Positions 10,520 to 20,511 of a DNA stretch of 64,000 nt are shown one piece after another; within the stretch, counting starts at the first letter, position 1; every line of letters begins with the position of its first letter. The translations under genes were made by a program, and so were the position numbers. The notes below the pieces were generated by a model, which saw only the letters and a program-made list of their open reading frames with translations, did not search any database and was not told the DNA's origin. The stretch lies in contig OZ025869.1 in assembly GCA_964019415.1 (NCBI GenBank), positions 5,022,882-5,086,881 on the forward strand, read 5' to 3'. This stretch comes from Ianthella basta. Lineage: Eukaryota > Porifera > Demospongiae > Verongiida > Ianthellidae.

Positions 10520-11377
10520 TCATCTGCTCTGTGGCTGCATTAAATTTCATATGCCAAAGCATGCAATTTGCAGGTGACAACCACTCTGAATTTATAATCA
10601 TTTCCAGGGCATTACAGGTCTTCCTCGTCTTTGCAACTGCCAGAAGGCACATTCCCCATTGCTCCAGCTATGGTTCCCTCGCGCATGATACTTTCCCAGT
10701 TCTCTCATTCTCTGGGCGAACGTGTTGGCCTCATTCCCACATTGGGTGATTGCACAATAGAGGTTTCGACATGCAGACTCAATGAATGCATCTGAAATGC
10801 AGCCACACTGGGCAGAATGTTTCTGCCTTTACAGTTGCACTTCACAGTTGCTACGTTGAAACGCTGCCTTATGCTTGTTAATTTAGCCAGTGTCAAACCC
10901 TTTTATTGATTTCAGCTGTTTCAGAGCATTGGTATGAGATCTGCCTACATGACCCCACATTTTGTCACCCTGGCACTTGTTTCAGTCCCATACAACGCAC
11001 CAGAAGGACTTCTCAGATGATGAGTCCTGGTCTTGCCAATTGACCTCAACGACGCATCCTTCCTCTTTTGCTTGTGCAAAAAAGATGTCTGCCAGGTACC
11101 CTTCAGCAGACCTTGCTGTTCCTTGGTACAAATCATCCTGTATGATGGGGTCCGCACCTTGCATGCAGGCATGCCCATACCTAATGATCCCACCAGTCAG
11201 CCAGTTTCGATTGATAAATGTGCAGTTCTGAGAAAAGAACCTTCGAATATGCCAGCAGCCATCTGCCCAGTGTGCCATCAGGAAGGCTCTGCATCTGCAG
11301 TTCACATACCGTAGTGTAGAGGACTGGGCTGCCAATGTAGCAAGCATGCCGGGATCAAAGCTTACCTTGACCTTCAT
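10520..11377 (-). pseudogene. MULE-like transposase fragment
   Basis: The minus strand from 11377 encodes KVKVSFDPGMLATLAAQSS, HWADGCWHIRRFF and LYQGTARSAEGYL. The block VNWQDQDSSSEKSF then carries a D-x-D-S-S pattern that often holds a catalytic Asp in Mutator-like transposases. After a stop, HVGRSHTNALKQLKSIKGF and a Cys-rich block (HSAQCGCISDAFIESACRN) follow, and then LGKYHARG near 10700. I know this order from repetitive cnidarian and sponge proteins. At least three stops interrupt it. The MULE assignment rests on motif order and needs a profile search. Confidence 0.55.
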
Positions 11378-12023
11378 GTAGCTGCTTTGTTTTACTGTAG
11401 CATGGCCCGAGAAAGTACAGTTTCAGAGGTACGGCTTAAATGCTCATATGCTTTCAAGGGTTGAAAAGTGACATTCAACAATATTGATGAGAATTTTGAA
11501 CAACTGTGCATCAATCGTGCAGGCCACTTACATAATTAGCAGCACAATTCATACCTTTCGATGCTAAAAATTGGCCTTTAACACGTATTTTCGAAGTCCA
11601 CTGGCTATTCACTAAATGGGTTTGTCGTAGCTGAATATGTCAGTATCCCCATCTTCTTCTGTTGAGCTCGTTACCACTACTTTACTGACTGCTGATTGCT
11701 GCTATGATGCTAACAAACAGTATGATGAAAAATGAGATGAAACTAGACAGGAGTGAATGTGGAGTGGCACAGGCAACGAGAGCGACGATGACATATCAGT
11801 GAAAAATCTTCCGTGGTTTGATGCCATGCATGATGTTATGAAGGATAGGGCAGTCACTAACCCACCCCATGTCATGGACAGCACTAACACAACAAATTAT
11901 GTTTTGTGTTGATACATCGAGGAAAATGAACTGCTCCCATTTCATGCTGCATGATATAGAAGAGTCTATTGGAGGGGATGGCTTTGAAGATGAACAGATT
12001 CAAGCATCATCTGTGGAAGGGAG

Positions 12024-12127
12024 GGATCAGGTGCATTACCCGGACCAGCGCCGTACGTGCCAATTACGCAATCGCATGACGTCACATGCACGCGTGTCGA
12101 GTAATGACGTCATTTACATCACGTGAC
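12024..12127 (+). repeat. Merlin left terminal inverted repeat
   Basis: It pairs with 13774-13877 along its whole length. It contains two GACGTCA motifs and a CACGTGAC near the inner end. Confidence 0.92.
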
Positions 12128-12565
12128 ACCCACCAGACAAGGAGAAAGAACCAGTCGTCAAGGGAAAGCGAGAAGATGCGAAGGCAACAGTTAATGACGT
12201 CACTGGAAGAACTTGCCGTGGAATTCGTGTGCCATCCACTCCTGTTGGCAATTGTTAGATACAGCAAGAAATTCGGTGGACCTGGGATCAGTTGGCAATT
12301 GTTAGATACAGCAAGGAATTCGGCGGACCTGGGATCAAGAGATGAGTCACACACGCACTCGCTGATGTAACTGTTCTTGTTAGCTGTAGTCATAGCTGAA
12401 ACCGTGACATATTGCTGCGAAAAACCCAATGAAATGAAAACAAAAAGGTGTAAAGAGTGGTAGCTAAGGAATACAAGATCAGAAAGTGAGTTTGTTGACA
12501 TTGATTGTAATCATGAGAGGTTACTAGCTAAGTCCAGGAAACAGTAGCAAATTTACAAACTCAGC

Positions 12566-13649
12566 TTAAACCAGGTAAATGTCAGCAATATGCTCAAGAA
12601 TCTTGTCAAGTGCCTGTTGTGCCGTTGTGCCATACCGTTCCCGCCACATAAATTCATCAAGGTATGAGGGTAGCTGTCTGGCGTCCACACCCTTCATTCG
12701 TTTAAACCTAAGCTTGACCCGGGCCCAATAAGATTCCACGTTCTGGGTGTGGACGCCAGTAGTCGGGTCAACAAAATGTAGTGAGTGGTTTACCGTTTGA
12801 TAGCTCTGCACATTTGGCAGACTCTGTACTCGACGATAAGCACTCCACTCATCAGAATATACTGTTGTGCCAGGAAGTACATGTGCTTGGATGAGTGGGA
12901 GGAGAGTGGCTGCTGTTCTGTTCTGAACTATTTGCATATAGCCCAGAGCTGGCCTCTGACTACAATCGACAAGCCCAAACACCCAAATTTCCTGGCTTGT
13001 TGCACGGCCTCTGTGGTTCTATTGCATGGGATTGAAGAACAATTTTTGTATGAAACAGATAGACACTCTGAGTAGAAAGAGAGAGAAATGATCCTTGCTT
13101 ATTTCTTTACCTTTGGCTTATGCCGAAAAAGGCTCTCATCTATCTGCACAGTGTGGCCAGGTCCTCCCAGTTGAATGTTCATTGATGTTAATTTCGTAGA
13201 GCAGATCTCCCGCAGCCATTGATATACATCAATGGCTGTGTGCCTGGAGATTTCTGCCTCTTCCATGGCATCTGTTACCGAGTATTCCCTCACCCACCAG
13301 TAGATGAGAATCAACCACTTTTGGAGGCTGATTCTTGTCTTTTCAAAGAATGTTGTGTCACGGATGCCAACACTTTTCCTGCAGGCAGCAACTGGGCATC
13401 GCCAGCGATACCCATCCGCAACATCCCTGCGTACTTCCCAGCTCATTGGCTGAGGGTTGGTTGGAGTGCTGCAGTTTGGACACTGCTTAGTAGTAGCAAG
13501 GAGTTTCTTCCCTATGTGTGGTGTGATTTATTATCAGTGATTTTGTAGCCAATTGTATTTGTGGCTTTTTTACAGTACTTACCTTTCATGTAGGAGATGA
13601 TGGTATCCTGGTCTCCAAACAGAACAGGCCCAAGAGCAAGAATCGACAT
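12566..13649 (-). CDS. Merlin transposase (ISXO2-like DDE), three exons
   Basis: Exon 1 (13649-13584) starts MSILALGPVLFG and ends at a GTAAGT donor. Exon 2 (13511-13111) encodes a zinc ribbon (CPNC, then RWRCPVAAC), a helical region (LILIYWWVREYSVTDAMEEA) and the first catalytic Asp in TVQIDESLF. It ends at GTAAAG. Exon 3 (13018-12566) encodes RGRATSQEIWVFG, the second Asp in VYSDEWSAY and the Glu in TQNVESYW. Introns are 72 and 92 bp, and phases agree across both junctions (phase 1, then phase 0). No stop interrupts the joined frame. The protein would cut and paste the surrounding element. It runs antisense to the interrupted MYB-like gene. I chose the ATG at 13649 because it is the first one giving an open exon. 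It looks intact, though activity is untested. Confidence 0.9.
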
Positions 13650-13773
13650 GTCTGCGCGAACCTTACCCGCCAAATCGATAATTCTATTCATTAATTGAGT
13701 TATTTTTAGTATTTTTTGTATGTTTAATGCATTCTACATACGATTAGCATAATATTATGGATTATATTATTGA

Positions 13774-13877
13774 GTCACGTGATGTAAATGACGTCATTAC
13801 TCGACACGCGTGCATGTGACGTCATGCGATTGCGTAATTGGCACGTACGGCGCTGGTCCGGGTAATGCACCTGATCC
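13774..13877 (-). repeat. Merlin right terminal inverted repeat
   Basis: Reverse complement of 12024-12127, ending GGATCC-side in CACCTGATCC immediately before the duplicated GAAGGGAG. Confidence 0.92.
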
Positions 13878-14213
13878 GAAGGGAGTGTTGGGAGGCAGAC
13901 TCCATCAAGTCTACAACCAAGCAGTCGTGTCCAGACTCAATCTACACAACTGAATAGGCAGACTCCGTCAATTGAAGACAGCACTGAATCTGGGCCCGTC
14001 ATCGCTACCACCTCTGCAGGGTCCACAGCCAGCATTGAAAAAGAAGAAGAGGAAGGTTACAAAAATGGATAGGGCAAAAAAAGCAAGTGCTGATATGCTG
14101 GTAGGAATCATGAAGAAACAAGATTAGCAGAGGGATGATTTCATACAGTTGGAATGAGAGAGAATTATGCACGAAGAGGAAAGAGCTATACGTAAGTTGC
14201 TAAAGAATGATTA

Positions 14214-14950
14214 GTTGTATTGTATTGTATTGTATTGTATTGTATTGTATTGTATTGTATTATTAAAGGTTGACCCTTCAGCACAAGGCAATGGGTGACC
14301 TATACAATTTGTGAGAAAAAAAAGGACATAAGTGAACATAAACTGAGTGATACAATACTAAGCATACAGTAACATTGACACAAACATGAAACATGACATC
14401 ATTATTAAATGATTAAAGAATGAACAATGTAATTGGGGTAAAGGAATCTGAATAACAATTCAAATTCAAGTATAAACATCACACAACATTGACATTAAAA
14501 TATACAATTATCTGTGCATAATAATAAATAATACAGTAAGTAATAAAATAAACAAAGGAGAGTCGATACCCATCCCACCCAGAGTCCATAGATCCCTTCA
14601 GGGTTTCCTGCACCGCCGCGGCATTTCCCCGCTGTTCAAATTCAAATTAAAAAACAAAAACCAATTCAAATTAATTAATTCAAGTAATTGGGTAAGAGAA
14701 TCTGAGTGACAGTTCAAAATTAAGTAAGGATACAATTGATTGCACAGTACATTGGCTAACCTAAAACAACACTGACTAGTCCTTGAAGTAAGATTTGATG
14801 TTGGTCTTGAATACATGATTGCTGCTTGCCTCTCACAGATAATGGTAAATGTTTCCAATCTCGACCAGCACAGTAGATAAACGATTTAGCACACCAGCAC
14901 AGTAGATTTATTTCAACCCATGGAGAACACTTCTGAAGTCCCACTTTATG
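14214..14950 (-). mobile_element. 3' end of a non-LTR retrotransposon with pentanucleotide tail
   Basis: On the minus strand the frame DWKHLPLSVRGKQQS near 14830-14870 matches the WN-LP-S-R ending typical of CR1/L2-type reverse transcriptase ORFs. About 550 bases of 3' UTR follow, ending in a (TATTG)n run at 14214-14262 on the plus strand, which is the element's 3' microsatellite tail. The same 3' end occurs at 29184-30490, where another element has inserted into the UTR. A sub-block (about 14335-14380) also recurs inverted at 3620-3668 and 18506-18554. Only the last few dozen codons of the ORF remain. Confidence 0.7.
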
Positions 14951-15149
14951 ATCCCTGAGAGTTTAGTGGCGCCCTATGCAGTAGTTTTGCCCGAAGCACG
15001 ACCGAACTCTTCAGAGATGCTTGGATACGTTGCCATTTGTGGACTGGACACCTGTAAAGACAGTACTATTTGGAGCTGTTTGAAGAGACTTGGAGGCACT
15101 TGGATCAGTACGCAACCTTCGGAGAGACTTGCGAAGATGTTGTGCACTG

Positions 15150-15700
15150 CCGTTCAAGATGGTTCGGCATAGTCGAACCACACCTTAGTCATGTGAGCTT
15201 GTTACTGGCTACTTGCTACTACTTGGTGAGGTGTGGTTCAACCATGCCCAACCTTCTAGAACAGAAGTGCACAACAAGGGCAAGTAGCAGGCGACAAGGT
15301 TGCATGAGTTAGGTCATACTTGCTCATGTAGTGCTGTTGCTCAATTAGGTTCGGTAGGGTTGAACCACACCGAACTCATGCAAGCTTGTGGCCTGACACT
15401 AGCTCTTGTGTAGTGCTCTGTTGCTCTGTTGCTCTAGCAGGTTCGGTAAAATCAAACCACTCGGAACTTGTGGCTTAATACTTGCACTAGTAGCGCTCTG
15501 TTGCACAAACAGGTTAGGTAGGATCGAACTGCACCGACCTCATTGGGGCGTGTGGCCTACTACTTGCCCTTGTTTTGCTCTGCGGTTCTAGAAGGTTCGG
15601 CATTGTCGAACCACACCAACTCATGCGAGCTTGTCGCCTGCTACTTGCCCTTGTTGTGCTCTGCTGTTCAAGAAGGTTCAGTAGGGTCAAACCACTCTCG
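15150..15700. repeat. Diverged minisatellite, period about 70-90 bp
   Basis: A motif like GGTTCGGTAGGGTCGAACCA recurs near 15160, 15350, 15440, 15510, 15593 and 15674, with one inverted copy near 15225. Between the motifs GCTTGTGGCCT, ACTTGCCCTTG and GCTCTGTTGCTC also recur. Units have diverged, so this is an old array. No gene is supported here. Confidence 0.75.
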
Positions 15701-15796
15701 AATCTCCTGCATGTGAAGTTCAAACAAGGATAAAACAACAAAAGCATTATATGTGCAGCAGCCTTTGCATGTCCTATGTGCATGTGTGATACATAT

Positions 15797-16297
15797 ACAT
15801 ATATGTATATAATGCTGAGAAGCCTGTATATCATCGACATCCACAATTTCAGGTGCAATCTTCCTCTTCTTGCTAACCTGCTCATCTTCCAGTGTTGTCT
15901 TCTTGTCCTGGCTAGTACTGGATTGCTTCTTTATATCTGAAACCACCAGCTTCTTCATCTTGGCAATAACCTTTGGAGCACCATGGAACTTGAGAGTGCA
16001 GGGCACCTCCAGGCCTCCTTGAGGAAGATCCGCAGAATATTGCTTGCTTCCAGTAACTGTGCAGGTTATAGTCCCATCCCTTGCTAAGAACAGCGCACAA
16101 GCAGCCGAGATCCTCCTAGGCACATGGCCAACAACCGCGCTTCTGCGCATCACTGCCACTGCGTAAGGGTCCACAGTATTAGCCACCTCTCACTCGCAGT
16201 TTAGGTGTTCACCAACAGTAGGTGTCCAAATGGCTTCGAAAGCATGATATCCACGAACGCAGCTGTCGATTTCGAAAAAGGCGGCTCCGGTGTCCAT
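15797..16297 (-). pseudogene. HIRAN-like domain protein with one nonsense codon
   Basis: From the ATG at 16297 the frame reads FEIDSCVRGYHAFEAIWTPT, then after one TGA near 16190 DPYAVAVMRRSAVVGHVPRR, ISAACALFLARDGTITCTVTG and DLPQGGLEVPC. The DPYAVAV...VVGHVPR...FL-GG-I pattern is that of HIRAN-type domains, which bind DNA ends in SNF2 helicases and recur as short stand-alone proteins in sponge and cnidarian genomes. A Lys-rich tail and an acidic end (EIVDVDDIQ) follow. An arginine is usual where the stop lies, so a CGA to TGA change would explain it. About 150 residues would suit the stand-alone type. Confidence 0.6.
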
Positions 16298-16324
16298 TTT
16301 CACAATGATTACATCATAGTTCAA

Positions 16325-16420
16325 GGGGTAATCCGCCAAATATAAACTCGCCAAACGCTAAAATAGGGCATTTCGCCAAATATATTGCTCGCCAAAGTTT
16401 CCCGCTATACGGTAGTAGCC
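16325..16420. repeat. CGCCAAA-rich hairpin-type repeat
   Basis: CGCCAAA (or the variant CTCGCCAAA) occurs four times within about 75 bases. The end TTTCCCGCTATACGGTA resembles an interspersed element I associate with sponge and coral genomes. No target duplication was identified. Confidence 0.4.
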
Positions 16421-16595
16421 TTTCTGTGTCGTCCTCTAATCCTGTGGTATCGCCATCCATGCACATGAAAACATTCTCAGAACTTTGTTGGAGGGAGGGC
16501 ATTTTCCTAATGCTTACCGTACAGTACATGGCAGCCGCCTCATGTAAAGTGGCATAACTGTGCTTGATGCTATGCACAATCTTCAGCTAATTTAA

Positions 16596-16762
16596 GGAAG
16601 GGGCATTTGTTAGCGCTGGCATCAATCTGATGTAACCATAATACTTTGGATATGCAAATGCAAAAACTGCACAAACTAATCTTGACGAGACACTAGCCGA
16701 AAAGAACTTGATTTAGACGTTTCGGCTTCCTACAGAAGCCTTTATCAGTAATAATTTACACA
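16596..16762 (-). repeat. Penelope-like terminal repeat, minus-orientation copy
   Basis: Inverted relative to 7306-7500 and similar along about 160 bases. This copy keeps the full hammerhead-like core. No Penelope reverse transcriptase or GIY-YIG domain was seen next to either copy, so both are probably solo terminal repeats. Confidence 0.65.
16713..16751 (-). ncRNA. Hammerhead ribozyme-like motif
   Basis: The minus strand reads CTGATAA, then a perfect six-pair stem (GGCTTC, loop TGTAG, GAAGCC), then GAAACGTC. UUA before CUGA pairs with UAA after the GUC, giving a short stem I. The residues between GAA and UC (ACGU) can form only a two-pair stem III, as in the minimal hammerheads of Penelope-like elements that work as dimers. 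One core position differs from the CUGAUGA consensus (CUGAUAA), which would be expected to impair cleavage. The expected cut would follow the C of GUC, between plus positions 16715 and 16716. Confidence 0.5.
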
Positions 16763-16989
16763 TACAGGTACTACTGTATAAATACAGGATGGATGACATG
16801 CAGTAATAAAAGTAATACTTAGGTAAAGGAAAAGCAAGGGAAAGTCTTCATGTTCAGCATGACGGGCAAACTAAACATAACAGAACATGAAGTAGCGTGT
16901 CAGTAATGGTTAGCACATATTTTATTGAGAAGCAAGTAATTTTGCATGAAGATGCACGTACCCTAGTGTTTCTTGAGCAGGCAGTCATG

Positions 16990-18905
16990 ATGTGCTGTTT
17001 GTTCATGGGTTAGCAACCCACATTTGCACTGCTTCTTCCTTGGCTGTCCCACCACAATATCCACATTGTCTGGTTTGCTTGGTGCGTTTCTTTGGGGTAT
17101 GCAGTGAGGTACATTCCCGCTTTCCAGCCCTTGCTCCACCTCTGCACGGAGGTCTTCTTCATCAAGGTACTCACCCTTGCCATAGGAATGAATAATGTGC
17201 TGCCGCCCATAAACTCATTCCTGTTCATGGCGAAGTGCACAGCCTTGTGTAAGGCAGAGAAGCTGGACTGCAGTCTGTGTGGTCGCAGTTCTGGTGACTT
17301 AGCCAGGTCGGGCGGAAAGTAGGAGAAGACCCCTGAGACTGCCAAGTAGTTTGCAGGAGCATTGGGCGTTGGGTAGGATAGCCCTGCCTGCAGGAACCTC
17401 TCTCCAGTTGAGGTGGTGATGCCTGGCTGTTGGTACTATGGACATCACAAACTAGCCGCCTGGCATGGATGTCTATTTCACCAGCAGTGTAGATGACGAC
17501 ATGGGAGGCATTGGCCATTTCCCTCCGGGCAATGCATAGGGCCTTGTATCCCAGATGGTTTGCCTTGTTGCTGGCGTGGTACACATGGGCTAACTCGATT
17601 GCATTGCAGGCGTGGCAGCGGAACTGTACCAGGGGACCACGCATGCCCTCTCTTGAACAAACTGCAGCAGCCCTGGTTTGTGGGCTGCCCCTCGTCCACC
17701 CAATCTACTGCTTCAACCGCTTGACCCACGGCTACCTCAAACTGGTACCACATGCCCAGTTGGCTGAGAGGGAGGGGAAGTGGTAAACCCTGTCCCTCCA
17801 ACTGGCCGACGGCATGGTGAAGCTCCATGATGAGCAGCCTGGCGTGTGTGGGGGAGGGAGTAGATGTATGTACGGAGGAGCTGAGTAGGGTGTGGGTGGG
17901 AGGCATGGTGCTGTGCAGAATGATGCACTGTCTGAAGAATTGTTGGTGTTATGTTGGCCCACAGATCCCTTGCAAATCTAGTCTTAGCTTCGGCGATGTG
18001 GCATGGGGCGGTGCCCCTCCTCTCTTGTGCATCTCCATTCACCCGGTGGAGGGCGCGGGTGCAAGCCCCACACCCACAGGCAGCAAGGGTGCTGCAGTAC
18101 TGCTGGAACTCTTGCTGACAACCAGCATTTGCAATGGCCACCAGGATGCCATTGGGGTCCTGAGCAGTGGTGGCACCAGCATGAGTGATGTTTGCCTGAG
18201 GAACCCTCCGATGTGGTAGTGTGCAAGAAGGGTTACACGATTGACCAGCTGGAGGAGGAACCGGATGTGGATCATGTGATCCTTGCAGTTCCATGCCTCC
18301 AAGTCGGCTGGGTCAGTGGAAGTTGGGGAGGAACAAGGTGACTCCGGCTGGAGTACAGAGCCGGTGTTTGATAGCAGGGATGCCATGCCAGGCAACTGGT
18401 TTGCACAGGAACCGCCACCTGCATCCTGGCAGTACAACAGCTCTGCTGCCAGTGAGACAAATGCATAATACTTTAACCCCCTTACTGTTATTACAATCAT
18501 GCAATGGTACTGTATGCTTAGTATTGTATCACTCAGTTTATGTTCACTTTGCTAGTAAAGTCGCGGTTTTGCAGGTGAACCATTCCCCAAAAATAGAGGC
18601 TTCTCCTGATCCTTACTGGCTCTCTTAGGCTTTTTTGTCTTTTTAGCTGCAGTAGGTTTTTTCTTTCACTGCTTTGGGGGCTTCCAATCCAGCAAGTCTA
18701 CTACCTTGGCTTGGTAGTGACAAGAATTGAATTTCACCGCGACTACGCTGTCTTTGGCAAGGTCCACAAGATTGCCAATCATGTGCTTGACGTTCACACG
18801 ATTCTTCTGTCCTTTGTCCTTAGATTCCAGCCACCCTACGCAGATTTCGTTCCTTCTTCTAGCCATTCTCCTTCTACACGATATGATCACACCTTGAAAT
18901 GCCAC
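16990..18905 (-). pseudogene. Unrecognised minus-strand gene of the cassette, copy 2
   Basis: This is the same layout as 2030-4019. The first exon candidate (18905 downward) has the MAFQGV and ARRRNEICVGW starts and the VAVKFNSCHYQAKVVDLLDW segment. A CGA to TGA change at 18668-18670 ends the frame right before the Lys-rich tail that copy 1 retains. Downstream segments with YHASNKANHLGYKALCI (17225-17644) and ANAGCQQEFQQYCSTLAACG (17737-18294) are open in both copies, which suggests they are coding. The family is unknown. The nonsense codon argues that this copy makes a shortened product, unless the exon structure avoids it. Confidence 0.4.
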
Positions 18906-19123
18906 CTCGGGGCGGTATTATAGGTGCTAATGGGACGTATGCAATAACGTAGCAAACGAAACTAAATGCAGAGGGCAGAGGTTTCGTATCAGAGTGAGCG
19001 GCTTTGGATTATCGACGATTTGAAGAGAGAAACGTCTGCTACTAGCCCTCGCTATTACAAGAAAATTGGGTAAAATGATCATGCTAATAACTGCGTGTAG
19101 CTGCATGTACATGCATAAAACAC

Positions 19124-20511
19124 GTGCGCGCACGTGCGGTCACCTGCGTTCGATGTGCGTTTTCATGGTACAGTATTTCTAATCACTACTGTAGTCTTAG
19201 TAGTAGCTGGCTTCTTACATACACCTGTTCACTGTCCACCTCTCTTCTTACATTCTTCTTCAACAACAAGACACCTTCTTGGCTGGCAAGTGGGTCCTCT
19301 GCTTCTGGTTGTGAAGAAATTCAGCGTGAAGATGGCATTCATATAGTGACTGAGGACTCCACAGATGAAGATGAAGATGCTGCTACTCCCCTGAGAGATG
19401 TAACAAACACTCAAGGCAACATCCAATCTGGATGCCCCGTATCTTTGCCAGCTGTTCCTTCTGCGCTTGCTTCCTCAAGTCTATCTCATCCTCGCTCGCC
19501 CCCCACTCCTCCTCTACCACTGTCTCACTCCCTCGCCTCCCACTCCTCCTCCTCTGCCATCACCTCATTCTCCCTCACACCCATCTTATCCTCCTCCACC
19601 CCCGTCTTATCCTACCTCACACCCATCTCATCCTCCTCCTCCTCATCACTATCCTGTGCATCATTAATTCCTCCCCTCTTACACCACACTACTATTCCTC
19701 CCCACCTACACCACACTACTATTCCTCCCCTCCTACACCACACTACTATTCCTCCCCTCTTACACCACACTACTATTCCTCCCTCCTACACCACACTACT
19801 ATTCCTCCCCTCCTACACCACACTACTATTCCTCCCCTCTTACACCACACTACTATTCCTCCCCTCCTACACCACACTACTATTCCTCCCCACCTACACC
19901 ACACTACTATTCCTCCCCTCCTACACCACACTACTATTCCTCCCCTCTTACACCACACTACTATTCCTCCCCTCCTACACCACACTACTATTCCTCCCCT
20001 CCTACACCACTACTATCCTCCACCTACTATACATTATTACCACACATCAGCTCCTCCGTACCCCCTTTCACCTCCCCCAAATGCCCACCCACCCAAACCA
20101 AAGACTGCTGCAAAGGAATCCAGTGAGGAGGCAGAATCGGAGACAGAAGCAGAAGCTGAGAGTGATTGGGTGGATTTTGAGTCGACCTTCGAGGATTATG
20201 CCCATGGTCCTCCACTGAAAATTCGGAAAGAGATAGTAGACGAATGCTACCAGAAGGCTAACTCAAAGGTTAACTTGGCCGTGCAGCTCATCAAACGGAG
20301 CTATTCAAGAAGGGAGAGGGCTACGTCAAATTGTGCCGGAGATCATAGATATAAGAAAAAGAAGCTGTCACCACAGCGTATGCAGGCAGTGAAGGATGCA
20401 CTGTTCTCCATCTATCCAGTCAGGCCGGGGGAGAAGGAAGAAAACCACTGGAGATTGTACAGAATAGCAATAGACAGCACCCCAGTTAAATCGTTCCAAA
20501 AAAAACAGTAG
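19124..20511 (+). CDS. BEN domain protein, copy 2 (frameshifted in its VNTR)
   Basis: Order along the gene: an acidic segment (IVTEDSTDEDEDAATPL), a Pro/Ser-rich region, twelve 27-bp repeat units, an acidic linker (ESSEEAESETEAEAESD), then the C-terminal BEN domain at about 20205-20490. In that domain ANSKVNLAVQLIKRSYSRRE, ATSNCAG, KKLSPQRMQAVKDALFSIYP and WRLYRIAIDS follow the BEN pattern. BEN domains bind DNA or proteins in chromatin regulation. The acidic N-terminal frame and the BEN frame differ by one base, and the fourth repeat unit is 26 bp instead of 27, which accounts for the shift. Without that deletion the frame would be continuous. The start is uncertain, since upstream splicing is possible. 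Confidence 0.65.
19670..20010 (+). repeat. 27-bp coding VNTR, 12 units, one of 26 bp
   Basis: Same unit as at 4942-5068 but expanded to twelve copies. Variants CTCCTACA, CTCTTACA and CACCTACA alternate in a pattern suggesting block duplication. The unit near 19762-19788 lacks one C. Confidence 0.88.

Larger units (their letters stand above)
12024..13877 (-). mobile_element. Merlin DNA transposon, full length
   Basis: The element is 1854 bp with about 104-bp terminal inverted repeats starting GGATCAGGTGCATTACC. It is flanked by a perfect 8-bp target duplication GAAGGGAG at 12016-12023 and 13878-13885. Removing the element and one duplication restores continuity with the uninterrupted paralogue at 28796. 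An ISXO2-type transposase fills the interior on the minus strand. Merlin elements are known for 8-9-bp duplications and IS1016-type transposases, so the call agrees on termini, duplication and coding content. Confidence 0.93.
11765..14213 (+). pseudogene. Harbinger MYB-like protein copy split by a Merlin element
   Basis: 11765-12023 and 13878-14213 together are a second copy of 28550-29183. The left part encodes NESDDDISVKNLPWFDAMHD and the acidic IEESIGGDGFEDEQIQASS. The right part resumes at the same point with VGRQTPSSLQPSSR and the Lys-rich KKKRKV tract. The MYB/SANT domain itself is not in this copy. The split falls at GAAGGGAG, which is present on both sides as the Merlin target duplication. 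Several substitutions, including a stop in the coiled coil near 14127, show decay. Confidence 0.75.
16796..20190. repeat. Two-gene cassette, copy 2 (direct repeat of 1971-5262)
   Basis: Direct repeat partner of 1971-5262, about 14.8 kb away and in the same orientation. Identity is very high by eye, so the duplication is recent or has been homogenised. The cassette carries an unrecognised minus-strand gene and a divergent BEN-type gene. In this copy the BEN gene runs on to 20511. Confidence 0.9.

Noticed and set aside
14214..14262. Possible CRISPR-like or regulatory pentanucleotide array
   Set aside because: It is a simple (TATTG)n run at the 3' end of a LINE, with the same tail at 29184.
19773..19985. 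Minus-strand frame with repeated WCRRGGIVV
   Set aside because: Antisense shadow of the BEN gene VNTR.
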